In this document: in pieces, positions 25,360-33,432 of the stretch | Position numbering within the stretch: position 1 is the stretch's first letter | Layout: every line of letters starts with the position of its first letter | Origin: Chitinophaga eiseniae | GTDB taxonomy: Bacteria > Bacteroidota > Bacteroidia > Chitinophagales > Chitinophagaceae | Length of the DNA stretch: 64,000 nucleotides | Direction of reading: 5' to 3' | Assembly: GCF_900167135.1 (NCBI RefSeq) | Contig: NZ_FUWZ01000003.1 | Location: forward strand, 496,001 to 560,000 | Notes under the pieces: model-generated | Told to the model about the DNA's origin: nothing | Database searches by the model: none | What the model saw: the letters and a program-made list of their open reading frames with translations, nothing else | Position numbers and translations under genes: made by a program

Positions 25360-25635
25360 TCACATCCATATTCCATGTACCAACAAAACCAACACCGTTA
25401 ATATATACAACCAGAAACAACAAACCGCTGCTACGTATAGCCGTTTCGTTATCCTCAGATAACGCATGTCTTCCTGCGTACGCGCAAACTGTTCACTCTC
25501 CCTGAACACCCGCAGGGAAATTCTCTTGTGTGTTCTGATCACCCACCGGTTACGCAGCTTCTCCCCGCGCAATACGCAGTAAATACCTAATATTCCATAG
25601 ATACAGCTTGTTGCTATGATAATTACCCCCTCCAT
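25360..25635 (-). CDS. Small membrane protein, unknown function
   Basis: 91 residues. There is a hydrophobic segment at the N-terminus (about residues 3-22) and a second at 68-88. Between them is a basic cytoplasmic loop ('LRNRWVIRTHKRISLRVFR'). I recognise no family. A two-helix hairpin with a basic loop is the only visible feature. It is probably monocistronic, followed by the large hairpin. Confidence 0.5.
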   Translation of the reverse strand: MEGVIIIATSCIYGILGIYCVLRGEKLRNRWVIRTHKRISLRVFRESEQFARTQEDMRYLRITKRLYVAAVCCFWLYILTVLVLLVHGIWM

Positions 25636-25710
25636 CCATCCTAAAATATCGAATTTTTATAATATTACCTAGCAGTTTAAATAATAGATATCTTTATCCA
25701 CCACCGTTCC

Positions 25711-25732
25711 TTTATAACCAGTTTATAACCAG
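25711..25732 (+). repeat. Tandem 11-bp repeat before the sulfatase start
   Basis: TTTATAACCAG occurs twice in direct succession, ending 7 bp before the ATG at 25740. It covers the expected ribosome-binding region. Confidence 0.6.
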
Positions 25733-25739
25733 AACAGAT

Positions 25740-27263
25740 ATGAAAACAATGAAACGCCTTTCCTGGCTGTTACTGGCCTTCATCAGCCAGACAGGTTTCA
25801 GCCAGCAGAAACAACCGAACATTATCTTTATCTTCTCAGATGACCATGCCTACCAGACGATCAGCGCCTATGGCAGTAAACTAACCCAGACACCCAATAT
25901 AGACCGGATCGCCCGTCAGGGAGCACTGTTCCGGAATGCACTGGTAACCAACTCCATCTGCGGCCCCAGCCGCGCGACGCTGCTGACCGGCAAGTACAGT
26001 CACATCAATGGCTATACGCTGAATGAAAAGAAATTTAATGTCGGCCAGCAACTGTTTCCCAAACTGCTGCAACAGCACGGATACCAGACCGCATGGATCG
26101 GCAAATGGCATCTGGGCAACCTGCCAGAAGGATTCGACTTCTGGCGCATCCTCAACAACCAGGGACAATATTACAACCCTGACTTCATCGGTCCCCGCGA
26201 TACCACCCGCGTAGAAGGTTACGTGACCAACCTGATCACGCAATTCTCGGTGGACTGGCTCAATCGCCGCGACACCTCCAAACCTTTCTTCCTCGTCGTG
26301 GGAGAAAAAGCGACCCACCGCGAATGGCTGCCCGACATCCAGGACCTCGGCGCCTACGACGATAAAACCTTCCCCCTGCCGGCCACGTTCCGCGACAGCT
26401 ACAAGAACCGCATCGCCGCCCAGCACCAGGACATGACGATTGACAAAACCATGCGCCTGAAAGAAGACCTGAAAGTACACGCCAACTACGAAAAAGGCAT
26501 CTACGGCCGGTTTACGCCCGAACAGAAAGCCGCGTTCAAAGCATATTATGAAGGAAAAGTCAGCAAAGAATTCGATGAGAAAAACCTGACCGGCGACGCG
26601 CTCGTGGAATGGAAATACCAACGTTACCTGAAAGACTACCTCTCTACCGCCCGCTCCCTCGACCGCAACATCGGCGAACTGCTCGATTACCTCGATAAAA
26701 ACGGACTGGCAGAAAATACCGTCGTTATCTACGCCTCGGACCAGGGCTTCTACATGGGCGAACACGGCTGGTTCGATAAACGTTTTATGTACGAAGAGTC
26801 GCTCCGTACACCCTTTGTCATCAAATATCCCGGCGTAACCCAACCCGGTACCACCGTTAATCAGCTGATGCTTAACATCGACTGGGCACCTACTATCCTG
26901 CAGATGGCCGGCGTACCGGTGCCATCTGACATACAAGGCGCTTCGTTCCTGCCGCTGCTGCAAGCCAACAGCGACAAATCGAATTGGAGAAAAGCGGCTT
27001 ACTACCACTATTACGAGTTCCCCGAACCACACCATGTATATCCTCATTTCGGCGTACGCACAGAACAGTATACGCTGGTACGCTTCTACGGCGCGGGCGA
27101 CAGCTGGGAACTGTATGACCTGAAAAAAGATCCGCAACAGGTCAATAACATCTACGGTGGTAAAGGCACAGAAAAAATCACCGCAGCACTGAAATCCACC
27201 CTAAAAAAACTGATCCTTCAGTATAACGACCAGGAAGCCCTGAAAATACTGGAATCCCGCTAA
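25740..27263 (+). CDS. Secreted type I sulfatase (formylglycine-dependent)
   Basis: 507 residues with a signal peptide (1-21). Metal ligands Asp34/Asp35 are in 'IIFIFSDDHAY'. The sulfatase signature 'SICGPSRATLLTGKY' has Cys74 as the residue converted to formylglycine. 'WIGKWHLG' and 'SDQGFYMGEHGWFDKR' supply further active-site residues. It removes sulfate esters from sugars. The sequence resembles the N-acetylglucosamine-6-sulfatase-like S1 branch of Bacteroidota, but the subfamily cannot be set by eye. There is no anaerobic sulfatase maturase nearby. Confidence 0.92.
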   Translation: MKTMKRLSWLLLAFISQTGFSQQKQPNIIFIFSDDHAYQTISAYGSKLTQTPNIDRIARQGALFRNALVTNSICGPSRATLLTGKYSHINGYTLNEKKFNVGQQLFPKLLQQHGYQTAWIGKWHLGNLPEGFDFWRILNNQGQYYNPDFIGPRDTTRVEGYVTNLITQFSVDWLNRRDTSKPFFLVVGEKATHREWLPDIQDLGAYDDKTFPLPATFRDSYKNRIAAQHQDMTIDKTMRLKEDLKVHANYEKGIYGRFTPEQKAAFKAYYEGKVSKEFDEKNLTGDALVEWKYQRYLKDYLSTARSLDRNIGELLDYLDKNGLAENTVVIYASDQGFYMGEHGWFDKRFMYEESLRTPFVIKYPGVTQPGTTVNQLMLNIDWAPTILQMAGVPVPSDIQGASFLPLLQANSDKSNWRKAAYYHYYEFPEPHHVYPHFGVRTEQYTLVRFYGAGDSWELYDLKKDPQQVNNIYGGKGTEKITAALKSTLKKLILQYNDQEALKILESR

Positions 27264-27335
27264 TACTTAGCCGGTCACGTAATGTAACGACATTGCGTGA
27301 CTGGTTCCCTTCCCCGAAAACCCTATCTTCGGGTA

Positions 27336-28616
27336 ATGAAGAATCCTCAGACCTGGCAGTTTAACATATTAGACTATAAACGAAGCTTATGGGGTGTGGC
27401 AGCCTGTGTGACCGGCTTTCTCGGTTCCTGCATACCTGCTTTATTACTGGAGTTGAGCATTGGGATAGTCATTGGCGTAGTGCTGGTGGTCATGTGTACC
27501 CTTTTCTTTTTTATGATGAAGTGGACATGGAGAAATGAAACCCTCACCCTTTATCATGATCGCATTGAGTCTGCCCTCTATGGTACCATCTACTTCACCG
27601 ACATCCGGAAAATATCCCGCCCATGGGGCACTGACGCGCCGGGCGTCAAACTCCGGCTGCGAAAAAAGCGCGTTTCCTGGTATATGACCCGCAGCAGCCG
27701 CGCAGTGATACAGAATACACCCGAAGAAGTAGCCCTCTTCAAAGACTTCCTCCGTCACCTGGAAGCTGCCATGAACAAGCAGGAAGAAAAACAGTTTAAA
27801 ACCAGTGTCGTCAAAACCGAAGAAGTCAGCCCATCTCCGGCCGAACAACTGAGCCAGATCAATAACCATCCGAATGATAACACCAGTCTCATTGTCGGCG
27901 GTACTTTTATCCTGCTGATCATGATGGTCGTGGCCATGTGCGCCACGCGCGGACGGAAGCCCGATTTCGCCCGTATGAAAGCCGCTTCACAGGAACGTTT
28001 CTACAGTAACAAACAAAAGCTGGACGAGCTGGTGGCGCAAAGAATGGAAAAAGAAGGCGGCGCTTTCCTTTATACTAACGATCACGCAGCTACGATAAAA
28101 CTGCTACCCGATATAAATACCGGCAACCCGCTGAACATAGACCTGTTTCAATACACAGAAGCCAATAGGGATATGGAGGCTATTTTCGCCAATCCGGATT
28201 CCGCGCAGCTGTATATTTACGTTATCACCGGAGATTCCGCTGTCCGCAGGATGAGGTCTGACACCTCCTCCCGGCAGTTTTTCTTCCGCGCATACGATCC
28301 GCAACAACGTATCCGGCCGTTGGGAAAACCCTGGGGCGATACCACCGGGCAATACAACGATCCCGTATTGGATGTGAGCTGGAATGTACCGCTGACGGAC
28401 ACTTCCCACCTGCTGTATGCCATGGACAGGAGTATTCCCGGCATAAATATTATGCTCAGTCAGATCAGGCTACGCCCTACTTTTCGTTTCTATATGACCG
28501 GTAAAGTAAAACAAGGCATGAATGAACCGGCTTTCAGGGAAGCCGTGATCACGCTCAACAAACTGCTGCACCGTAACAAGGTAGACACGACCACTTTCAG
28601 GATCACGCGGCTTTAA
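27336..28616 (+). CDS. Membrane protein of unknown function
   Basis: 426 residues from the ATG at 27336; a GTG at 27297 is possible but less likely. It has two hydrophobic segments near the N-terminus and then a PH-like stretch ('DRIESALYGTIYFTDIRKIS'). A third membrane segment ('LIVGGTFILLIMMVVAMC') precedes a soluble C-terminal part rich in 'AHQ'-free mixed sequence. No family was recognised. It overlaps the convergent Hpt gene by 4 bp at the stops. Confidence 0.6.
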   Translation: MKNPQTWQFNILDYKRSLWGVAACVTGFLGSCIPALLLELSIGIVIGVVLVVMCTLFFFMMKWTWRNETLTLYHDRIESALYGTIYFTDIRKISRPWGTDAPGVKLRLRKKRVSWYMTRSSRAVIQNTPEEVALFKDFLRHLEAAMNKQEEKQFKTSVVKTEEVSPSPAEQLSQINNHPNDNTSLIVGGTFILLIMMVVAMCATRGRKPDFARMKAASQERFYSNKQKLDELVAQRMEKEGGAFLYTNDHAATIKLLPDINTGNPLNIDLFQYTEANRDMEAIFANPDSAQLYIYVITGDSAVRRMRSDTSSRQFFFRAYDPQQRIRPLGKPWGDTTGQYNDPVLDVSWNVPLTDTSHLLYAMDRSIPGINIMLSQIRLRPTFRFYMTGKVKQGMNEPAFREAVITLNKLLHRNKVDTTTFRITRL

Positions 28617-29017
28617 AGGTCCCGCGACTGTAAAAAAGCCCGGAGCCGCTCCAGCTCCATCTGCACCGGTTGCATCGACAGCCCTACCCCTGTGCTGATC
28701 TCCCGGAACAGCTGCTGTATGGTGTCCGGGCTACCGGCCATACTACAGGATTCCAACCGCTCAGAAGCTGACTGGATCCGTGTGAGGCCTACAATAGCTG
28801 TAAATGCCCTCAGTTGATGCGCGTAGTATTTGACCTGCTCCCGGTTATTCTCCGCAATGGCATTGCCCAGTTGAGCTATCCGGGCGCCAATCTCCCGGAG
28901 AAACCCGTCGAACATATCAAAAGCATACGAAGGCTCATGCTGGTAAAGTCTTTGCAGATAGGCGACATCCAGCGCCTGGTGACGGAATTCGAAGGAAGTG
29001 GAAGATGCTTTTTCCAT
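28613..29017 (-). CDS. Stand-alone Hpt (histidine phosphotransfer) domain protein
   Basis: 134 residues, all helical. 'YYAHQLRAFTAIVGLTRI' matches the phospho-accepting region of Hpt domains (His followed by Leu and a basic residue). Flanking helices are 'AFDMFDGFLREIGARIAQL' and 'LFREISTGVGLSMQPVQME'. The usual His-x-Leu-Lys-Gly/Ser is here HQLRA, so activity is plausible but not certain. Hpt proteins relay phosphate between hybrid sensor kinases and response regulators. No kinase or regulator partner is encoded in this window. Confidence 0.75.
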   Translation of the reverse strand: MEKASSTSFEFRHQALDVAYLQRLYQHEPSYAFDMFDGFLREIGARIAQLGNAIAENNREQVKYYAHQLRAFTAIVGLTRIQSASERLESCSMAGSPDTIQQLFREISTGVGLSMQPVQMELERLRAFLQSRDL

Positions 29018-29074
29018 ATGGGGTATTTTGGGGGAAGATGACTACTATAAAGATACCGATTTGGCCTTAATTTC

Positions 29075-29110
29075 TTTGACAATTCCGGGCAAAAGACTTA
29101 ATTTTGCCCG
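29075..29110 (+). promoter_or_regulatory. Strong consensus promoter with overlapping inverted repeat
   Basis: TTTG (29075-29078), 20 bp, TAATTTTG (29099-29106) is an excellent match to the Bacteroidota consensus. CGGGCAAAA (29086-29094) and TTTTGCCCG (29102-29110) form a perfect 9-bp inverted repeat over the -7 element, a likely operator. The start site would be near 29113. Confidence 0.7.
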
Positions 29111-29120
29111 CTGTGAGAGA

Positions 29121-29154
29121 AGCCGCATCAGCTTTGCTTTGATGCGGCTTTTTT
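29121..29154 (+). terminator. Terminator in the leader of the ABC exporter (attenuator or tiny RNA end)
   Basis: AGCCGCATCA (29121-29130) pairs perfectly with TGATGCGGCT (29140-29149) around a 9-base loop and is followed by TTTTTT. It lies within about 10-40 bases of the predicted start site and before the exporter ATG at 29178. No gene on this strand precedes it. It therefore ends a very short transcript or works as an attenuator. Confidence 0.75.
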
Positions 29155-29177
29155 ATAGATAGTTATTATACAGTGAT

Positions 29178-31016
29178 ATGAAGACATACTTCCGACTTTT
29201 AGCTTTCGCCAAACCGATTAACAAGTTTGCTATTCCCTATATCCTCTGCACGTTGTTGTCTATTATTTTCAGCACACTGAACCTGGCGTTGCTGGCTCCC
29301 CTGCTGGCCACCATCTTCAGTAATGTAAAAGATATACCACCGAAACCCGAGAACTGGATAGACATCTTCGCCGTGTTCAACTATTACACCGCACTCATTT
29401 TTAACAAATATGGCGCCGTACAAACACTTCGCTTTGTCTGCGGCTGTATCGTGGCATCGGTGTTGCTCGGCAACCTGTTCCGCTACTTTGCTGAAAAAAC
29501 CATGGAAAGCCTCCGTATCCATACCCTCCTGAATCTCAGAAGAGCTGTTTTCAATAATGTGATGGACCTCCACCTCGGTTACTTCAGCAACGAACGCAAA
29601 GGCGATATCATCTCCAAAATTGCGAGCGACGTTCAAACCGTACAATATTCCGTGACCGGCACCCTGCAGGTGATCTTCAAAGAACCGGTTACCCTCCTGT
29701 TTTACCTGGTGATGCTGTTCATCATCTCCTATAAACTGACGCTGGCCTCTATGCTGGTAATACCTGTTGCTGGTTTTATCATCTCCAAAATTGTTAAAAA
29801 GCTGAAAGAACATGCTGTGGAAGCCCATCGCACCTACGGCCTGATGATCAGTTACCTGGACGAGGCGCTGCACGGTATCCGTATCATCAAGGCTTTTAAC
29901 GCGGTGAAGTTTACCACCGACCGCTTCAATAATGAAAATCTTCGCTACTCCAAAATCGGTCGCGCTATGGCCAGAAGGCAACAGCTGGCTTCACCGGTGT
30001 CTGAAACACTGGGCGTGATCATGGTGGCCGGTATCGTATTGTATGGCGGTACATTGGTACTGTCCAACCAGGGCGACCTCAGCGCTGCGGCTTTCATCGC
30101 CTATATCGCCCTGTTCTCCCAGGTAATGCGGCCCGCCAAAGCGATCTCCGCCTCTTTCAGCAGTATCCACTCCGGCGTGGCCGCCGGCGAACGCGTACTG
30201 GAACTGATCGATGAAAGACCCGCTATCGTGGATGCTCCCGACGCGGTGACCATCAACGGGTTCGAAAAAGAAATTGAATTCAGGAACGTGTCTTTTGCCT
30301 ACGGCGAAAAAGCCATCCTCCGCAATATCAACCTGACGATTCCAAAAGGTAAAACAGTGGCGCTGGTAGGTCCTTCCGGCGGTGGTAAATCCACCATGAT
30401 GGACCTCATCCCCCGCTTTATCCAGCCGCAGTCCGGCGAAATCCTCATCGATGGCCGCAATCTGCAACAGGTAACCATGGAGTCACTCCGTTCCCAGATC
30501 GGTATGGTGAACCAGGAATCTATCCTTTTCAACGACAGCATCTACAATAACATCGCTTTCGGTAAGCCCGACGCCTCCCCTGAAGCAGTGGAAGCTGCTG
30601 CCCGTATCGCCAACGCCCACGAATTCATCATGGGCACCGCAGAAGGTTATCAGACCAATATCGGTGACAAAGGCTCCCGGCTCTCCGGCGGACAAAGACA
30701 ACGGCTCTGCATCGCCCGCGCCGTGCTCAATAATCCGCCCCTGATGCTGCTGGACGAAGCTACCTCCGCACTGGATACCGAATCCGAAAAAATGGTGCAG
30801 GATGCGCTCAATAACCTGATGAAGCACCGTACTTCCCTGGTTATCGCACACCGCCTCAGTACCATCCAGAATGCCGACCTCATCATCGTACTGGAAAACG
30901 GACAAATCGTGGAACAAGGCTCTCACCTCGAACTACTGGCTAATAACGGCCTCTACAAAAAACTCATCGACATGCAGACCTTCGCTTCCAATAAGGAAGA
31001 ATCGGTAACAGAATAG
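29178..31016 (+). CDS. ABC exporter, fused permease-ATPase (MsbA-like)
   Basis: 612 residues. An N-terminal six-helix transmembrane domain (about 1-330) with the coupling segment 'LHLGYFSNERKGDIISKIAS' is followed by an ATPase domain. That domain has Walker A 'GPSGGGKST', signature 'LSGGQRQRLCIARAV', Walker B 'LMLLDEATSALD' and the switch histidine in 'LVIAHRLS'. It works as a homodimer exporting lipids, lipid-linked sugars or drugs. Two glycosyltransferase genes follow closely, so a role in lipopolysaccharide or glycolipid export is likely. Confidence 0.93.
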   Translation: MKTYFRLLAFAKPINKFAIPYILCTLLSIIFSTLNLALLAPLLATIFSNVKDIPPKPENWIDIFAVFNYYTALIFNKYGAVQTLRFVCGCIVASVLLGNLFRYFAEKTMESLRIHTLLNLRRAVFNNVMDLHLGYFSNERKGDIISKIASDVQTVQYSVTGTLQVIFKEPVTLLFYLVMLFIISYKLTLASMLVIPVAGFIISKIVKKLKEHAVEAHRTYGLMISYLDEALHGIRIIKAFNAVKFTTDRFNNENLRYSKIGRAMARRQQLASPVSETLGVIMVAGIVLYGGTLVLSNQGDLSAAAFIAYIALFSQVMRPAKAISASFSSIHSGVAAGERVLELIDERPAIVDAPDAVTINGFEKEIEFRNVSFAYGEKAILRNINLTIPKGKTVALVGPSGGGKSTMMDLIPRFIQPQSGEILIDGRNLQQVTMESLRSQIGMVNQESILFNDSIYNNIAFGKPDASPEAVEAAARIANAHEFIMGTAEGYQTNIGDKGSRLSGGQRQRLCIARAVLNNPPLMLLDEATSALDTESEKMVQDALNNLMKHRTSLVIAHRLSTIQNADLIIVLENGQIVEQGSHLELLANNGLYKKLIDMQTFASNKEESVTE

Positions 31017-31068
31017 ATAGATTAGAAAGAATCTATATATCAATATAACTGTATGTATATTTACGGCC

Positions 31069-32193
31069 ATGATTAAACCCGATGCGATCGATATTGTGGT
31101 GCCTTCGTTCCGCCTGACGGAAGCGCTGCTGCTGAATATTATCCGGTTGGAAAAACCCGCCGGCTTTGAGGTAAACACCTATATCGTGGCAGACAATCCC
31201 ACTGCTGTCATTCCGGAAAAACTAAAGGAATTGCACCTGGCCGGCGAAATACACCTGCTGGTCAATGAAGTAAACCTGGGCTTCTCCGGCACACGCAATA
31301 AAGGCATACGGGCAGGACAAGCGAAATGGGTCCTCCTGCTGGATGACGATATCGTTCCGCAACCCGACCTCCTGAAAGCATACGCTGCAGCGATTGCCCA
31401 AAACGATCACGCACTGGGCTTTGCCGGGGTCACCTACTTCCCGGAAGCCATCAACGCCGCTACCCGCGCACTGGAGATAAACGGCTCCGTACATCATTTT
31501 AAACTGGCGCTGTATTATCCGGAGATCACCTGGGCGCCCACTACGAACATGATGATTAACCGGGAGAAGCTAAACCCGGCGCTGTTTGATACCAACCTGA
31601 AAGCAGGAGGGGAAGACGTAGACTTTTTTGTGCGCCACTGGCTGCAATTCAATGAAAAATACCAGTCTGTGCCCGGTGCCGCGGTGACACACCCCTGGCA
31701 TGATAACGGCGCCATGCAGACCCGGCGGATGTTCCGCTACGGCATTGCTGCTAATCAACTGGCCCATAAGGAACCGGAAAAAAGATATACTTACCGCGAT
31801 TTTACCAATACGCTGGAAACCCTGCTGCTGCTGCTGTTCCTCTTTCCGGCTGCCCTGTTCACAGGCACCCTCAATATATGGTTATGCCTGGTAGTAGCTG
31901 TTCCGCTGGCCGAATACCTGACCAACTGGTTCAAAGCGATCAGCATAGGCAAAACAGGTTCGCCGGCCGTAGCCTTTCAACTGATGTGGGTGAAAAATTG
32001 CTGGGAAGCGGGCTATCTGTACGATGCCATCATAGGCGGCCGCCCGGGCGGGTTCGCGAAAAGGATCGATATGGGCTTCGTCAAAGAAAATCCCGGCTCC
32101 TTCCGCACTAACCGGTGGAAGATCGTAAAAACCCTGTTGCTGGTGATATTAGTGGTGGTAGCCGTTTGTACAGTAGGTAATGCCTCTTTTTAA
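31069..32193 (+). CDS. Glycosyltransferase family 2 with C-terminal membrane segments
   Basis: 374 residues. The GT-A core includes 'IDIVVPSFRLTEALLLNIIR', 'LGFSGTRNKGIRAGQAKWVL' and the metal-binding 'LLLDDDIVPQPDL'. The acceptor side has 'GGEDVDFFVRHW'. Two or three hydrophobic helices near 240-285 and one at the very C-terminus (about 350-370) anchor it in the membrane. It follows the ABC exporter by 52 bp, probably in one transcript. Its last 45 bp overlap the end of the convergent glycosyltransferase gene. Confidence 0.9.
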   Translation: MIKPDAIDIVVPSFRLTEALLLNIIRLEKPAGFEVNTYIVADNPTAVIPEKLKELHLAGEIHLLVNEVNLGFSGTRNKGIRAGQAKWVLLLDDDIVPQPDLLKAYAAAIAQNDHALGFAGVTYFPEAINAATRALEINGSVHHFKLALYYPEITWAPTTNMMINREKLNPALFDTNLKAGGEDVDFFVRHWLQFNEKYQSVPGAAVTHPWHDNGAMQTRRMFRYGIAANQLAHKEPEKRYTYRDFTNTLETLLLLLFLFPAALFTGTLNIWLCLVVAVPLAEYLTNWFKAISIGKTGSPAVAFQLMWVKNCWEAGYLYDAIIGGRPGGFAKRIDMGFVKENPGSFRTNRWKIVKTLLLVILVVVAVCTVGNASF

Positions 32194-32931
32194 CGTATCC
32201 AGGTAAACCCGGTAGTTGACATTCTCATGCACCCGGTCATTGAAGGGATGGTGCAGGTGATAACAAACAGCCTTCATCTTTACCTTTTTCTGGCTAAGGC
32301 CGGAGTTAATAAAACGGGCAGCCAGTTCAATATCTTCATGGCCCCACCCTTTCAATTCATTATTGTATCCGTTCACACGCAGGAAATCCTTTTTCCAAAA
32401 CGCGCAGTTAGCACCTATAAGATTACGGGAACGCTTGCTTTTTTTGATCAGTAACGGCGCCAGAAACGGAATACGCAACGCATTAAACCTGTTTTTCACA
32501 CCGCGGTCAAATGCTGTGACATTTTCAAATTCGCCGGAACGCAGAAAATAACGGGTTTTGTCTTCCGGCAACAACACACGGCTGCCACGGATATAATACC
32601 CTTCCTCCGCTTCACTGATGTGGTCTTTGATGAAGTTCTCGTGCAGCACGATATCACCGTCTATCTGAATAATATAATCAGACTCTGTTCCGGTAATAGC
32701 CTGGTTGATGATGATGGTCTTCCTGAAACCTTCATCCGGATGCCAGAAATGTTTTACCGGAATAGTAGTACTCCGCTTGAACGCATCAATAATATATCTG
32801 GTAGTGTCGCCTGACCCATCATCCGCGATAATCACCTCGTTCGGCAAAACAGTTTGCCGCAGCACACTCTCCAGAACAAGTTTTAACGCTTCTGGCCAAT
32901 TGTAGGTAGTTACTAATAAGGCCACGGACAT
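32149..32931 (-). CDS. Glycosyltransferase family 2 (galactosyltransferase-type C-terminus)
   Basis: 260 residues from the ATG at 32931 (an alternative ATG at 32943 adds four residues). 'VALLVTTYNWPEALKLVLES', 'IIADDGSGD', the metal site 'IQIDGDIVLHENF' and 'GWGHEDIELAARF' are the classical motifs of GT2 enzymes with a GT7-like C-terminal segment. It is cytoplasmic or peripheral. A promoter match lies some 290 bp upstream. Confidence 0.92.
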   Translation of the reverse strand: MSVALLVTTYNWPEALKLVLESVLRQTVLPNEVIIADDGSGDTTRYIIDAFKRSTTIPVKHFWHPDEGFRKTIIINQAITGTESDYIIQIDGDIVLHENFIKDHISEAEEGYYIRGSRVLLPEDKTRYFLRSGEFENVTAFDRGVKNRFNALRIPFLAPLLIKKSKRSRNLIGANCAFWKKDFLRVNGYNNELKGWGHEDIELAARFINSGLSQKKVKMKAVCYHLHHPFNDRVHENVNYRVYLDTLKRGITYCTNGYHH

Positions 32932-32943
32932 GCTATCACCCAT

Positions 32944-33432
32944 ATAATCTGAATCTTATATTATTTTTTAATTTTTTTTACCGCGCGACTGATACTTGTC
33001 TGGTATAACGCCTGCCATCTGCTGTTTATTACGGCTGCATTCCGCTTACCCGGCGGTTTTGGGCGCATGGATGCTGCTATCAGCGAAAATTGTAGGTCTT
33101 ATGTCAGTCTCACATTCCGCTCGTCTCATTACAATACCAGTCATTCTCTATTGTAAGCTAACGAATTAAGGTCTTCATATGTTACACATACATTAATACA
33201 AAAGGTTAAATTCTTCAATAAAGCAAAAATAACTAATATGGATTGTATGACAATTAGCGTATTTTTTACATTTATTCTTCTACCACGAAAAAACTTTACG
33301 CTATTAAAAATATGTCAATTTTATGCAATTTATAATTAATTATTACAATGACATAATAATTTTTTGCCCTGTAAAGCCTACCACTTTCCCGCTACAAGAA
33401 AAGTTGTCTAAGCAACTTTCATGCTAACCTTG
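32944..33432. other. A/T-rich 490-bp intergenic region with distant promoter and possible short peptide
   Basis: On the minus strand, TTG (33253-33251), 19 bp, TATTTTTG (33231 to 33224) is a good promoter match. It predicts a leader of about 275 bases for the glycosyltransferase. Inside it a 35-codon frame (33068 to 32961) encodes a basic peptide ('MRPKPPGKRNAAVINSRW...'); it may be chance. A weak 7-bp stem (33400-33406/33413-33419) lies next to the nuclease stop. No other gene is supported. Confidence 0.45.

Noticed and set aside
25881-27137. 418-codon open frame antisense to the sulfatase
   Set aside because: A shadow of the strongly biased codon use of the sulfatase gene. The translation has no family features.
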